In this document: in pieces, positions 9,726 to 19,204 of the stretch
Layout: every line of letters starts with the position of its first letter
Position numbering within the stretch: position 1 is the stretch's first letter
Assembly (NCBI GenBank): GCA_003427395.1
Contig: BFEA01000393.1
Coordinates: 1,293,803-1,324,727, forward strand
Origin: Chara braunii
Taxonomy: Eukaryota > Streptophyta > Charophyceae > Charales > Characeae
Reading direction: 5' to 3'
DNA length: 30,925 nt
Notes under the pieces: model-generated
The model's database searches: none
What the model was told of the DNA's origin: nothing
What the model saw: only the letters and a program-made list of their open reading frames with translations
Translations under genes and position numbers: made by a program

Positions 9726-10017
9726 CATTGCCTATCGTCTTCCCCCTAACAGAACTCAGAGTCATCATGCATGTATTTCCTCAATTTTCCTCTCATACGG
9801 TCATGATGAGGATGCGTTTTTCATAGGAAGACAAGGCAGTTTTCTCCCTGTTCGGAATGGCTCATCCTCACTACTATCTTCCCCTGAACGTAAGGCATGG
9901 CCATTATAGCGGTAGGGGGGCCAAAACTTATGCCCCTAAATACCGTTATAACTTATAAGTTATAATAATGAGCATGCAGTGCCATGCACTAAATTAGGGG
10001 GAAGATGATAGGCATTG
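9726..10017. repeat. 292-bp inverted-repeat element (MITE-like)
   Basis: The 24-bp left arm (9726-9749) is the reverse complement of the right arm (9994-10017) at 22 of 24 positions; the arm core is CCTATCGTCTTCCCCCTAA. A perfect 20-bp palindrome TTATAACTTATAAGTTATAA lies inside at 9946-9965. Size and terminal inverted repeats suit a MITE. No clear TSD was found next to the arms, so a simple inverted repeat is also possible. Confidence 0.5.
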
Positions 10018-10063
10018 TTACTTCACTGCAACCATTTGGAGAAAAGGGTACAGTGGCAAAAGA

Positions 10064-11355
10064 TGTTACGATCCTGGCCAATTTCGAAGTATACATTCAT
10101 CAGAAAGTACAATGCCATCCAATTGCAAAAAGAAATGAATGAACTTGAGAGGAGAGAGAGGGAAAGAAGAAGAAGATGATGGACTCCAGCATAGACCAAT
10201 GACAAGGCTCTTCTTCTTCGCCAACCAATCTCCTCCTCCTTATCTCCTCCCCTCTTATTCAAACAATAAATAACAATAAAATGTTGAATGGCTGAACCAG
10301 AATCAATGTCCGAATCTGACTTCTACTGCAGGCACAACATGAGGTCCACCATAGCCATGGCCACCCTTCTCCTTCCTCGTCATTGCAGGCCGAGGCTATG
10401 GCGGACTACGGAGGCTTCCACCTCCTGCCCAAAGGACAACCCAAAGCAGCTATTTCGCTGCCACTGCTCACTGAACCGCCATGCCTGACTCTACCCCGAG
10501 CTTCCTTGGTGCGGCACTACCCGAACTGGGCCTTCCACATGCAGCGCCTAACAAGGTGATGAAGATGGTGTCCACCATAGCCAGGTAGGTACCTCGCCAC
10601 TCTCCCCCTTGGTCCCCTCCTCCCTCCTCCTCCTACCGGCCGAGCTCCACCATAGCCGAGGTGGAAGCTCCCGGCTTCTTCCTCCCAGCAGCGCTGTAGC
10701 AGCCAGCGCTCTTCCAACCAGCGCTCCAACAGCGCGACGCCCAACTCGCACACTGAAGAATGAGGCCGAGCTCTTGCCTCGGCCTCTTGATATAGCGGCC
10801 TGCTTGCCTCCTGGGCGGTCACTTCCAGGCCGCTCGGCCTCCCAAGCAACTGGTACCTCCTCCCTTTTGGAGGGAAACATCATTGCAGACTCTGATATTG
10901 CCCATACAGGCTCTAGACTCAGACTGGATGGACTGGTACCAGCCTAGACCTAGCTTACCGCTACTGGGCCTCTAAAAATGCCAACTTTGTCTTCTTCTGC
11001 TCGGCCTTGAGTACCTGGCACATCTACTGCTACTGGGTGCGGTACCTGCTACTTGAGTGTTTTTCCGCTGCTCTAAGTGCCGCGGGCCTCTGGCTCCACC
11101 ACTTGAGTGTTTTCCCCTGCTGCAACCCTCAATGCCACGGCCACAGGTAAGTACCGGCCCTACGGACATGCCAAACAAGCAAGTACCCTTGCGGGTCACA
11201 CACACACTCATGCCGACAAGCACTCAGACAGGCACGCACACATACAGACTTAGAAAACATAGCAGAATGCGGGAATCCCAGCAAGGCATCCATTCCATCG
11301 ACAGAACTTCAGAAATCAGCAGTGTTCTCAGTCTGTGTTATTGCGGGTCATTTCA
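10064..11355 (+). mobile_element. LTR-like repeat, plus copy (possible solo LTR)
   Basis: A 1292-bp block starting TGTTACGATCC and ending TCATTTCA. It is the inverted relative of 7633-8931, with matching features in the same order. The flanks are AAAGA (10059-10063) and AAGGA (11356-11360), one mismatch in five, which would suit an old solo LTR with a 5-bp TSD. It contains a strong splice-donor-like sequence CCACAGGTAAGTACCGG at 11141-11157. Frames such as the one beginning MAEPESMSES (10288) are probably not genes. The block ends 86 bp from the dynein exon, in its intron. Confidence 0.55.
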
Positions 11356-11441
11356 AAGGAAAAAAAAACAAAAAAGAGAGATTATGGGATGGACAATCGC
11401 TTAAGAAGGTACAGATCCATGTGGTGGGTTCTGCTTCACAC

Positions 11442-11609
11442 CTCTCCAGTGTTAAGAAGACTGTTTATGTCTTCAATGAACCCCTCCTTCTTGATCTGCG
11501 TGTCCGAGAAAAGAAACATCACGCGTTTGTCTAGTTCGCCAGCTTTACGCAGCACCTGCCGCAAATCCTCCCGCCATTCTGTCATCCCATATGACTTGGT
11601 TAACTCAAC
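11442..11609 (-). CDS. Dynein heavy chain, one internal exon (AAA4 region)
   Basis: The minus strand encodes 56 residues starting VELTKSYGMTEWREDL and containing VLRKAG, MFLFSDTQIKKEGF, IEDINSLL and NTGE. This is the highly conserved AAA4 region of dynein heavy chains, the motor ATPases of cilia, flagella and cytoplasmic transport; the family typically has (F)Q(I/V)ELSKSYG and NTGEVPNLF here. Splice sites fit: acceptor GGGTGCAG just before GTT (AG at 11610-11611) and donor GAG|GTGTGA at 11442/11441. The length is an exact 56 codons. Neighbouring exons (Walker A of AAA4 upstream, VPNLF downstream) were not found in the window, so the flanking introns are long and filled with retroelements. Axonemal versus cytoplasmic type cannot be decided from this exon. 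Confidence 0.88.
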
Positions 11610-11964
11610 CTGCACCCAATACATACCAACCATCGGACCCATTTCCAAACTGGATTGGACACAAGAAACTAGGGCACAACAAGCTTGAAGAAACAAGAAC
11701 ATGCAAGTACGAAAAATAGAGACCAAGGACGGGATTTTCATTTCGATATTCTAAGTGGGTTGTTCCTCCTGCTTACTCTTCAATACATGGATTATCGATA
11801 AGGAACATTGATTGGCACTCTGGTGCTCAGTAACCTTATGCATTAGAGATTGAGCTGCACCAATCTGCCAGGCCTTCCAATGGAAGAGCGTTCACTAAGA
11901 AGAACGATACTTTCATGGGCCTCAGACTGGCTTCCTCTGAAGAGACCAATCACCAAAAAGAACA
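11610..11964. other. Intron-like sequence, no gene recognised
   Basis: Lies upstream of the dynein exon on the coding (minus) strand. The polypyrimidine tract near the acceptor is weak. No other exon was recognised here. Confidence 0.5.
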
Positions 11965-11965
11965 G

Positions 11966-12103
11966 TGACAATGGCGGCAACAACAACAACGGTGACAATG
12001 ACAACGACAACAACAATGATAGTGGTGGTGACAACAACAACGGCGACAACGCCGACAACAACAATCATGAGGACAATGACAACAACAACAACAACAACAA
12101 CAA
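11966..12103 (+). repeat. Degenerate (AAC)n/(GAC)n microsatellite
   Basis: Trinucleotide-like tract of AAC, GAC and GGC units. In one frame it reads as Asn/Asp/Gly, a product of the repeat rather than a gene. Confidence 0.85.
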
Positions 12104-12189
12104 GGGATGTGAAAGGATTTCACGCATTTCCTGCCTCTGAGTCCCAGGTCCAGTCCCAGAATTCCCAAGATGCCATGTCCCGCTGCTGC

Positions 12190-12226
<37 letters not shown>

Positions 12227-12335
12227 CAACACAAGGCTCTTGTGCAAGGCCTCTATCCTGGTGGTGGTAAGAGAACCACCGGAATTGAGGCATTGCCTGA
12301 TGGGCCACTCCATCTATTGGTGGGGAGCGTCACCT

Positions 12336-12354
12336 GCTGGAAACCGGGTCCAGC
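12336..12354 (-). promoter_or_regulatory. Conserved LINE 3'-end hairpin, copy C
   Basis: Minus-strand GCTGGA-CCCGGTT-TCCAGC, identical in stem and loop to copy A at 7164-7182. Confidence 0.7.
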
Positions 12355-12476
12355 GTCCCTTGATTACATCATTTCTTGTATAACATAGAAACAAAACATT
12401 GAGAATTCGAAATGTGCCGCCTCCTCAGGCTCAAATAGCCTGCCAGATAATCAAGTAGAATCTAGCTGCACCATAC

Positions 12477-13005
12477 CTAAGACTCTCCAGTACCAAACCA
12501 TTGTAGATCCACCAAAGATAGTGCAGATGGCAGGAAGAGGTTTGGGAACAGATCTGGAGATCTCAATGAAGCTCCTGGGCTGATGTCAAACCAGTTCTGG
12601 AAGGTAATCAGATAGTCCCTTTTAAGTGGAACTCCCTCCCCTTCTCCACCTGGCCAAGATACATCCCCCAGTTTCTCCCCTGAGGCATCCCCAGCCAGCT
12701 CATTTGGAATCTTGTAATTTTTGTTTTATATCTTTTTTTTGCGTGAGTGTTTTCAGTTCAGACTTGGTTCTGTTCCGATGTGCCCTGATTTCGATTAGAA
12801 TAAATTGTAGAACTAAATCAGCTACGTCATTTCCTTCGATTTTTACCTCCTCCCATGTTAGTACACACCTTTTGTGCCATAACACCCAGAGGATTGCTTT
12901 TCTTCCCGGACTGAACAAGTTTTGCTGAAAGACAGTCAAGGTAAACATCACTGGATTCCAGTGCCCCAAACGTAATGCACGCCAGGCTCCAGTTCTGTCA
13001 GTAGA
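12477..13005 (-). pseudogene. LINE copy C ORF2 C-terminus
   Basis: Minus-strand remnants of the end of ORF2. The first piece (12969 to 12700) has GRKAILWVLWHKRCV and IEGNDVADLV, matching GRKSILWVLWYKRCV in copy B. After a stop or frameshift near 12700, the second piece has KRDYLITFQNWFDISPGASL and LVDLQWFGTGES and ends in TAG at 12477-12479; it matches KRDYHITFRNWFDIHPGATL at the end of copy B. The region corresponds to sequence downstream of the zinc-binding motif, which is itself absent. Confidence 0.85.
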
Positions 13006-13061
13006 AGTCTCCGGTAGGCTGTAGGGGTCCAGTCCCCGAACAAAGTTTCACTCCCAAGAAT

Positions 13062-13079
13062 AGCAGCAGCATCCAAGAA
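13062..13079. repeat. TSD of LINE copy B, left copy
   Basis: AGCAGCAGCATCCAAGAA, 18 bp, identical to 22763-22780, where it directly follows the A-rich tail of LINE copy B. It fixes the left end of that element at 13080. Confidence 0.88.
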
Positions 13080-13954
13080 CAAACTACAGATTCCGTGCGG
13101 GAGGCTGGTGCGCTAGCTAACACGAGCGTCCACACTTTTTTCGGGCACGTGTGGATGCGTAGTGGATGGGCGAGCACCATGCGTCGAATCGCTTCATTAG
13201 GATGAAGGAATTGTACAGGGTGACACGTGGCACAAGTGAGTGGGAGACACTCAGTAGGACCTTGTATTTGGTCTTCGTCCAGGAAAGCAGAATCCCATCT
13301 GGTGGCGCCGTCCATCGTGATCAGCCCCGTCAGGCACGTGGCTTTCATGGTGCCTTCTCTGACCTTCAGTGGAGAGAGAGGAGCCGGTGGAGAGGTGGGA
13401 GGGGGTGCAATGCGTACCCATTCCTTGTCAACTCCAGGGAGGGTGTAATTGGAGGGATATTTATAGCGCGGATAGCATGGAAATTGTTGATACATTGTGG
13501 GGTGACATCATGCGCAACGGGTAAAGCTTCTATGTTTAGGAATGACAAGGGTGATTTCGAAAGTTGAGGTTATGAGTGGATAGTGACTGAGCGGGAGCAA
13601 AGGGGTCATTGACGCGTTCTCAGGAGGAACAGTGGGAGACGCATCATCAGCAAGCAGTAAGGCGAAGATCGACACAAAGCTTTTGACGGTGACGTTCCCT
13701 CTTCCCTTCGTACTCTCGACCAGGCCATCTGCTTGTCTCAAACCCTCTGATTAATACACAACCAGTCCTTTGTGAAAAGTAATTCTGAGAACGAATTAAT
13801 AATCAATTTTCAATACTAATAATTAATACCATTAATTGACTGGGCAAAAGGCCGATCGGCTAGCGTGACATAGTAGCCGAGTTTTATTTATTTATTTATT
13901 TGATCACTGCTGGTCACAATGCCGAGAATAGTTCACCGTTAGCGTAGTCACAAG
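13080..13954 (+). other. 5' UTR of LINE copy B
   Basis: Between the left TSD and the ORF1-like start. No coding family was recognised. An AT-rich stretch and TTTATTTATTTATTTATTTG lie at 13780-13905. A 165-codon antisense frame (12998-13495) overlaps it but crosses the TSD, so it is not a native gene. Confidence 0.6.
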
Positions 13955-15035
13955 ATGGTCGATTCAACGTTAATGTTTAGAGGGGCGATGCGTCACATTG
14001 TTTCACGCCAGCTTCATACCCCTGTGAAAACGGTGTTGGTGGCCCGTCAACAACAGGAAAAATGTCACAACAAAGCAATGGAGATCTCGTCTTCGATGGA
14101 GGGCGAAGTCCTTACCTCAGAGGAACGAAGGGAATGGAAGGAAAGTCTTAATTCGGAGTGTGACCCAGCCCCCCCCTCTTCGAAGGAGAAGGCAGCGGAG
14201 TAAACGGGGAGCTTAGGACAAACAGCACCCAGTCCTTCCACTATGGGGACGTCAGTCTTTCTTCCCCCAGCCAGTAACACGTCTCCCCCCTCAGAATCTC
14301 AGCAAATCACAAGGGGGAGTGATGATGCTCAATCCCTTATTTTGCCAAAATGATCAGGGGAAATTGACATCGAGGGAAGGAAATTCGAAGGGACAGGGGA
14401 TAGGCTCCGAATATCAGCGATCGTCACTATTAATTGGGGACACTCTGATGATGGGCCACCAGCGTACATTCACGTCAGGAGGTCAGGGCCAGTTACTGTT
14501 ACAGAGTCCTATGGGAGGCAAAGGAGGTATGGTTACTCAAACGGGTCCACTACAGAGGATATCATAGGGGTTGAGGGGAAGAAGGGAGTAGGAAGTAAGA
14601 AGGGGGATAGAGGTAAGGAAGGAAGCTGGTAGGGGTGGTGAGAAGGGGGAAAGGAAGGAAAGAGGGGAGGAGAGAGGGCAAGAAGGTGGAGGAGAGGGAA
14701 GGGAGGAAGGAGGTACGGAAGGGGGAAGTGGTAGTATGGGAGGAAGTGGAGTCGGGCAGGAGGGGACAACGTCAGGATTTATAACACATCTGCCTGTTCA
14801 GGGGCAGGAGTGGCCTCCTCTACAGGGAATGAAGTTGACCGATGAGGGTCAATCATCACATCCAGTAACATCTCCTTCGTCATGGTTACAATGCATCAAA
14901 GGGCCTTTTGAATCTACAGAATTGGAAATCCCAAGGCAGGGCGCTCAGTCTCAATCGTTGAAAATACCTATGAGAAATCTGGCCACGGCCAAGGCTTTTT
15001 TTTAATTTAAATTTATTATCCCTTCAGAGAGCCGG
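13955..15035 (+). pseudogene. LINE copy B ORF1, N-terminal region
   Basis: Opens with GAMRHIVSRQL, shared with copy A at 319. The first frame stops at 14203; coding-like Ser/Pro/Gly-rich sequence continues in shifted frames (14319-14567 and 14736-15005). The part 14560-14765 is almost pure purine and gives Gly/Glu/Arg/Lys-rich peptides. A T-run near 14997-15003 precedes the next frame change. Function of this low-complexity leader of ORF1 is unknown. Confidence 0.55.
14560..14765 (+). repeat. ~200-bp polypurine (G/A) stretch
   Basis: Nearly uninterrupted G and A with a few T and C, inside ORF1 of copy B. Low-complexity coding sequence or slippage product; long purine strands can also form triplex structures, which is speculation here. 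Confidence 0.7.
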
Positions 15036-15785
15036 GTGATTGAATTAGCAGGAAAAAAAACAACGATAAAAACTTACCCGTTTCAAAAATTGGCGGAACG
15101 TGACAAAGTTTATTCAACACATGCAAATAACTTGGTCTTCCATGGTGATGATGCTTACAAATCCACTAATAATAAGATTAAGTGGATATGCAAAAGGTTA
15201 TCAGCGTTCAAGGGCAGCTACGAAGCAGTTTGTGAAGACTTTCTTATTTTGTCAGTTCCAACAACCATGTTTATAATTCTGAGTTTACACACGACTGATA
15301 AAAAGACGATTGAATCCTGGAAAAAAAAAAGGTGTGATCGATCAGAGGTCCGGATCTATCCCTGGACGCCGCCTAAAGAGGGATCAGATGAAAAGAGAAA
15401 CCAAATGATGAAAATTTTATATTGGGTGGAATTCAGGCACATCTCAATAGAAATCCAAGCGGCATTCATTCATGACTTTGGGGTAAATCACGATATAGTT
15501 GACTTTCTAGACCCCCTCCCCGCGTATGTGGCTAGAAGGGATGACCATCTGATGTTGGCTCTCAACCACCCGACCACGGTGCCCTTCAATTTGGATGACG
15601 TCATCCCATACAGGGTAGAGGGTAGAGAATACCGCATTCGCACGGCTCATGAACTGAGGCCGTGGTGTTTTGGATGCAGAGCTTATGGACACTTGAGTAC
15701 AGATCCTAATTGCACACAAAATCCGGGAAGGAGGAATAGAGCAACAGAAAGGCTCATTAGGGATCCCTTCAAAGTTAATCTATGA
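15036..15785 (+). pseudogene. LINE copy B ORF1, DUF4283-like domain and zinc knuckle
   Basis: A 249-codon open frame corresponding to the nucleic-acid-binding part of plant LINE ORF1. Pattern of the DUF4283 family: WICKRLSAFKGSYEAVCEDF, then an ILYWVEFRHISIEIQ block, then DDHLMLALNHP and RVEGREYRIR, ending in the knuckle CFGCRAYGHLSTDPNC. The spacing is C-x2-C-x4-H-x6-C, longer at the end than the usual H-x4-C. The protein would coat element RNA. Copy A has lost this region. Upstream coding continues in another frame before 15003, so the ATG at 15036 is not the native start. Confidence 0.78.
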
Positions 15786-17755
15786 AGGATGGTTGATGTT
15801 GGGCATGAGGGATGGGTCTACGTGGAGACTGCCAAGAAGGGGGAAACGCCTAAAGGTTGGACATGGGAGCGTGAGGGGGATCCTAATTGGGACACCAACC
15901 CCCCTGACTCTTACCCCCTGAAGTAACAGTAAAAACACCCACGATGGTTGCACAGTCAACACAGTCAACTCCCCCGGCACAACCCGTGCGCTATGATAGC
16001 ACACAGGCCTCCTCGTCTGGAGCGCAAGAGAACTTTAAGGCAAAGGGGAAGAAAGAGTTCTCTCTGTCTCCATATAAGGAAGTCCTAGGACCCAGGGATA
16101 AAGGCAAGGGGCCAATGAGTCATCAACAATGGATACCAGTTAACCACAAAAAGTGGGTACACTCCCGGGTCCACAACCAGCAGACTACCTGCAGCTAGGG
16201 GAAAAGGGGGTAAATGCAGTACAGTCCAGAGGGGAAGACTCTGACTCAGAGTCTGAGGAATGGGTGGGGATGGTAGACGAGGGTTCAGTCGAGAGGCTGG
16301 TTCAATTTAAAAAAAAGGAAAAAAAAGAAAAATAAAACAGTTAACCAGTCCACACAAGGAGGTTGTTCTCACCGGTGATAAGGACTCCCTCATGGAAGAA
16401 GCCCAGTTTGATGCACTCAAGTCTTCGCAAGGAATGACTAGGGGAAATGAGAGTACAAGAGACCTGATGGGGGAACCAAAAGTAGTTGAGGAGGAAGATC
16501 CAAACTTAGTAGTGGAGGGAGCGAAAGCAACAACCCGCTCCAAAAGGCCTTTGGTCCCGATCCAATGGATGTGGACTCCTCCACATGAGATTTTGAAATG
16601 GAGGATCCATCCAGACATCTCTGAGGATCAAAGGATAAAACAGTTAGCTGAGTGGGTGTTGAAAAATCTTAAAATGCGGTTTGGGGAAGCCACTGTTGAA
16701 TTTTGGGATAATTCATATGTCCAGCTTGTTAATCTATTAACCAGCAGTCACAGTCTGAAACAGGTTTTACGGCAGGGGCTTCCTTAAGGTGTTCTATGGT
16801 CTACGACTCTACGGTAAGCATACGGATATTGAGCATTGTGATGGGCCTGTTTCACCCTCCCTCCTCTTCAGGAGATGGGGAAACAAGGGACAAGGATGCA
16901 CATCGCTGGTGGAGGTAGGGGGTCCCTCCATGTTGCCCAACGACAAAGGAACTGACGAGGTCATAATCAGCGAAGGAGAAAGGTGCCCCAATCAGACCAC
17001 TATCCTTGAGTCATGTGGAGTTTCTCCTGAAGGGGGAGGGGTGGTAAGGGTAGAAGAGGTAGGGGTGCTTGAACCAAGGGTCTCCTCCTATGAGGATCAG
17101 GTGGTGGGGATTAAGGTGACGGAGTCTGAAGAGGTCAACGAGAGTAACAAGGAGGTTAGAGAAGATAATCCATCAGTTACTCCATTGACGACCCTTACTC
17201 CAGAGGAACAAAGGAAAGAAAAGAAGACAAAAGACTCAGGTAAGCGACAAAAGTTAAAACACGTTTTCGAAAAGGGACAAGCCGCTAGGCTGCAGTCTTC
17301 TAGAGGAAATCTGGTAATCCCGGTTCGAAAAAAAAGGCGGGAAATGGGAAAGTGGCCTCTCCCCTATAGGCCAAGCTCAGTATGGGGGGGTCACATTAAG
17401 AGGATGGACGTGATACGTGGATTATCAGAGCTCTAACGACATAAATTTTAAGAGGGACCTGCATGATTTCTTGATCAGACATTTTGATCCAGGTCCTCAA
17501 GCTACTCTCACAGAAATCGGGGACTAGGCTGAGATGTCCAAACGTGATACATTCGTGAGGTTTGACGATAATAAAGAATCGGGTCTGAGATGGTTCTCAC
17601 ATGCTGCACTGTTGGAACTCCAACATTTGAAAATCAAGGCTAATGTGGTATTGTCGATAGGGGGGGTCTCAATTTTTCTCTACTCCATCTTACGCTGTGG
17701 GTTATTGACAACCTCTTCTAGTTTGGAGGGGGTAACTGGGTACGACTATAGGTGA
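15786..17755 (+). pseudogene. LINE copy B ORF1, C-terminal region
   Basis: Downstream part of ORF1 in several frames. 15944-16335 holds a polar Ser/Glu-rich linker. 16392-16787 ends with AEWVLKNLKMRFGEATVEFW and LKQVLRQGLP, matching AEWIMENLHLKYGNGNLEFW and LHKALFQGLP in copy A. 16789-17436 has RQKLKHVFE and NLVIPVRKKRREM; 17534-17755 has LRWFSHAALLELQHLKIKA, matching FRWLDQEGLKDLQLLKIKA in copy A. The order of blocks is identical in both copies, so this ~300-residue extension after the zinc knuckle belongs to the family. It ends 40 bp before the ORF2 start. Confidence 0.75.
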
Positions 17756-17795
17756 CTATACGGCTTAGGAAGTAGGGACCTAGAGGATTGTAGGG

Positions 17796-18548
17796 ATGGA
17801 TGCACTACAAGCTCTTTATGGTAAAAATCCGGCTTGGTTGCGTGCTACTCAGAAAGCGGACTTGGATCTAAGGTCTCTCAACGTAAATGGACTTGCTACA
17901 ACAGATGCAGTAAAACGTAAGGCCATTATGGAGCAATTGAAAGGAGTGGGTGGGAGGTGTTGACCTGATTTGATCTGCATCTAAGAAACCCACCTCATGG
18001 ATTCTCCTAAGCATAATAGGGCGCAAAACCTAGCCTAGCCCTATCAAAAATACCAAGCCTATTCCACGAGCAATGGGTCGGCAGGGGTAGCCATCTGGGT
18101 ACCACCGGATTCCATTATAGAAATTGTGTACTGTAAAGCCGATCAGGAACAGGGCAAATGGCTGGTTACGTTGGTAATGTTGGAGTTAAAACTATTTTTT
18201 GTTCTCAATATTTATGGTCCTAATGTAGTACAGGAGCGTAGAGAATTTTTCCAAAACATTAGAAGTCATATTCCTAGTGGTGTTCCAATCATCATAGCAG
18301 GGGACTTTAATGCGGTGCCTGATAGATGGTTGGATAGGTGGAGAATCCCTTCTCCATGTCCCTCCTATATAGAGGAGGACGAACAAATTATCCAACAACT
18401 ATGTGAATCTGAAAATTCGTTTGACACATATAGGCGTCTTTGCCCACAGGAGAGATCATATACGTGTGATAGAAATGTTGGTTCCCCCCACCAGTCAAGA
18501 TCAAGGATAGATTTTATTCTTATGTCTGAAGATCTTAATGGGGGTTAA
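17796..18548 (+). pseudogene. LINE copy B ORF2, endonuclease domain
   Basis: APE-type endonuclease with the complete motif set: RSLNVNGL, (Q)ETHL, GVAIWVPPDS, LNIYGPN, IIIAGDFNAVP (18291-18317) and SRIDFILMS. Nonsense codons interrupt it at 17961 (TGA, where copy A has Trp), 17982 (TAA, where copy A has the Gln of CLQE) and about 18036 (TAG). The frame ends in TAA at 18546 because of one extra G in a G run at 18540-18544; in the next frame VNIFPQSPWPGVDHKMC continues as in copy A. This copy shows which part copy A has lost. Confidence 0.88.
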
Positions 18549-19204
18549 CATTTTCCCCCAAAGTCCGTGGCCAGGGGTGGATCACAAAATGTGTGTTGTC
18601 TTACTCTCCTTTCGCAAGAAACTGGATCAGGGTAGAGGTTTCTACAAACTCAACTCCTCCCTCCTCAAACGAAGGGACTTCAGAAGTTACCTTTAGGACG
18701 TATGGAGTTTTTGGCACTCTACCAAGGATAGACACGAGTCATATATAGCATGGTTTAACTATGGGCTAGTTTATTTGGCCAAAAAGTGCAACAAATACTC
18801 TAAGCTAATCGCTACGGAAAGATATAAGCAGGAAATGAGTATTCAAGAACAAATTCTCAAATATGAGTAACAAGATTTTCCAGAACAATTACCCCAACCA
18901 GTCGATATCCTAACAATCAGGAACCAACTACTAACCCTTGCTCAACATCGTTGGCAAGGTCACCTGATCAGAGGCAAACTCTTTAAGCATTCGACACAAG
19001 GGCAAATGGATACATCTTTTTTTTTCCCTCGCACGTACCAGAGCTAGAAGAACGACCATTGAAGCCTTAATAGATCCTCAACATACACCACAACAAGGTC
19101 ATATCACTTCGGCCAGCAGTCTGAAAGTGGTGAATGACTTCTTCAAAAATCTTTTCATCTCAAAGGTAGATGCGTCGGCAGTCGATCCGGTTTGACATGA
19201 TTTT
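18549..19204 (+). pseudogene. LINE copy B ORF2, linker between endonuclease and RT
   Basis: Contains PGVDHKMCVVLLSFRKKLDQG, YKLNSSLL, IAWFNYGLVYLAKKCNKYSK and HRWQGHLIRGKL in frames broken by stops and a T-run near 19017-19024. All match copy A (FRKKTDQGKSLYKLNTSLL, KCNEYSKLL, YRWQGVRIRGKL). Confidence 0.8.

Larger units (their letters stand above)
12193..13010 (-). mobile_element. LINE copy C, 5'-truncated, minus strand
   Basis: On the plus strand it begins with 34 T (12193-12226), the complement of a poly(A) tail, followed by the family 3' UTR and the ORF2 C-terminus. Similarity to copy B starts about 13005-13015 (WRALRLGHWNP against WRAILLGHWCP), so only the last ~0.8 kb is present, as is common for LINE insertions. 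A clean TSD was not found. An 11-bp repeat GGTCCAGTCCC occurs at 12147-12157 and 13026-13036 but does not abut the tail. Confidence 0.88.

Noticed and set aside
10056-10110. CYDPGQF (10065) and CYNPGYL (8931, minus) as decayed gag zinc knuckles
   Set aside because: Both start exactly at the TGTTAC ends of the LTR-like repeats, so the similarity is better explained as shared LTR termini than as coding.
10288-10488. Small frame MAEPESMSES... inside the LTR-like block
   Set aside because: The inverted copy has frame-breaking differences at the same place, so no constraint on a protein is visible.
11850-12140. Asn/Asp-rich open frame
   Set aside because: Produced by the AAC/GAC microsatellite.
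12147-13036. GGTCCAGTCCC at 12147-12157 and 13026-13036 as the TSD of LINE copy C
   Set aside because: The left copy is about 35 bp away from the poly(T) start and therefore does not abut the element; coincidence or an older duplication is as likely.
12998-13495. 165-codon minus-strand frame that looks protein-like (WDSAFLDEDQIQGPTE)
   Set aside because: It crosses the left TSD of LINE copy B and runs antisense through its 5' UTR, so it cannot be one native gene. It would deserve a homology search before being dismissed completely.
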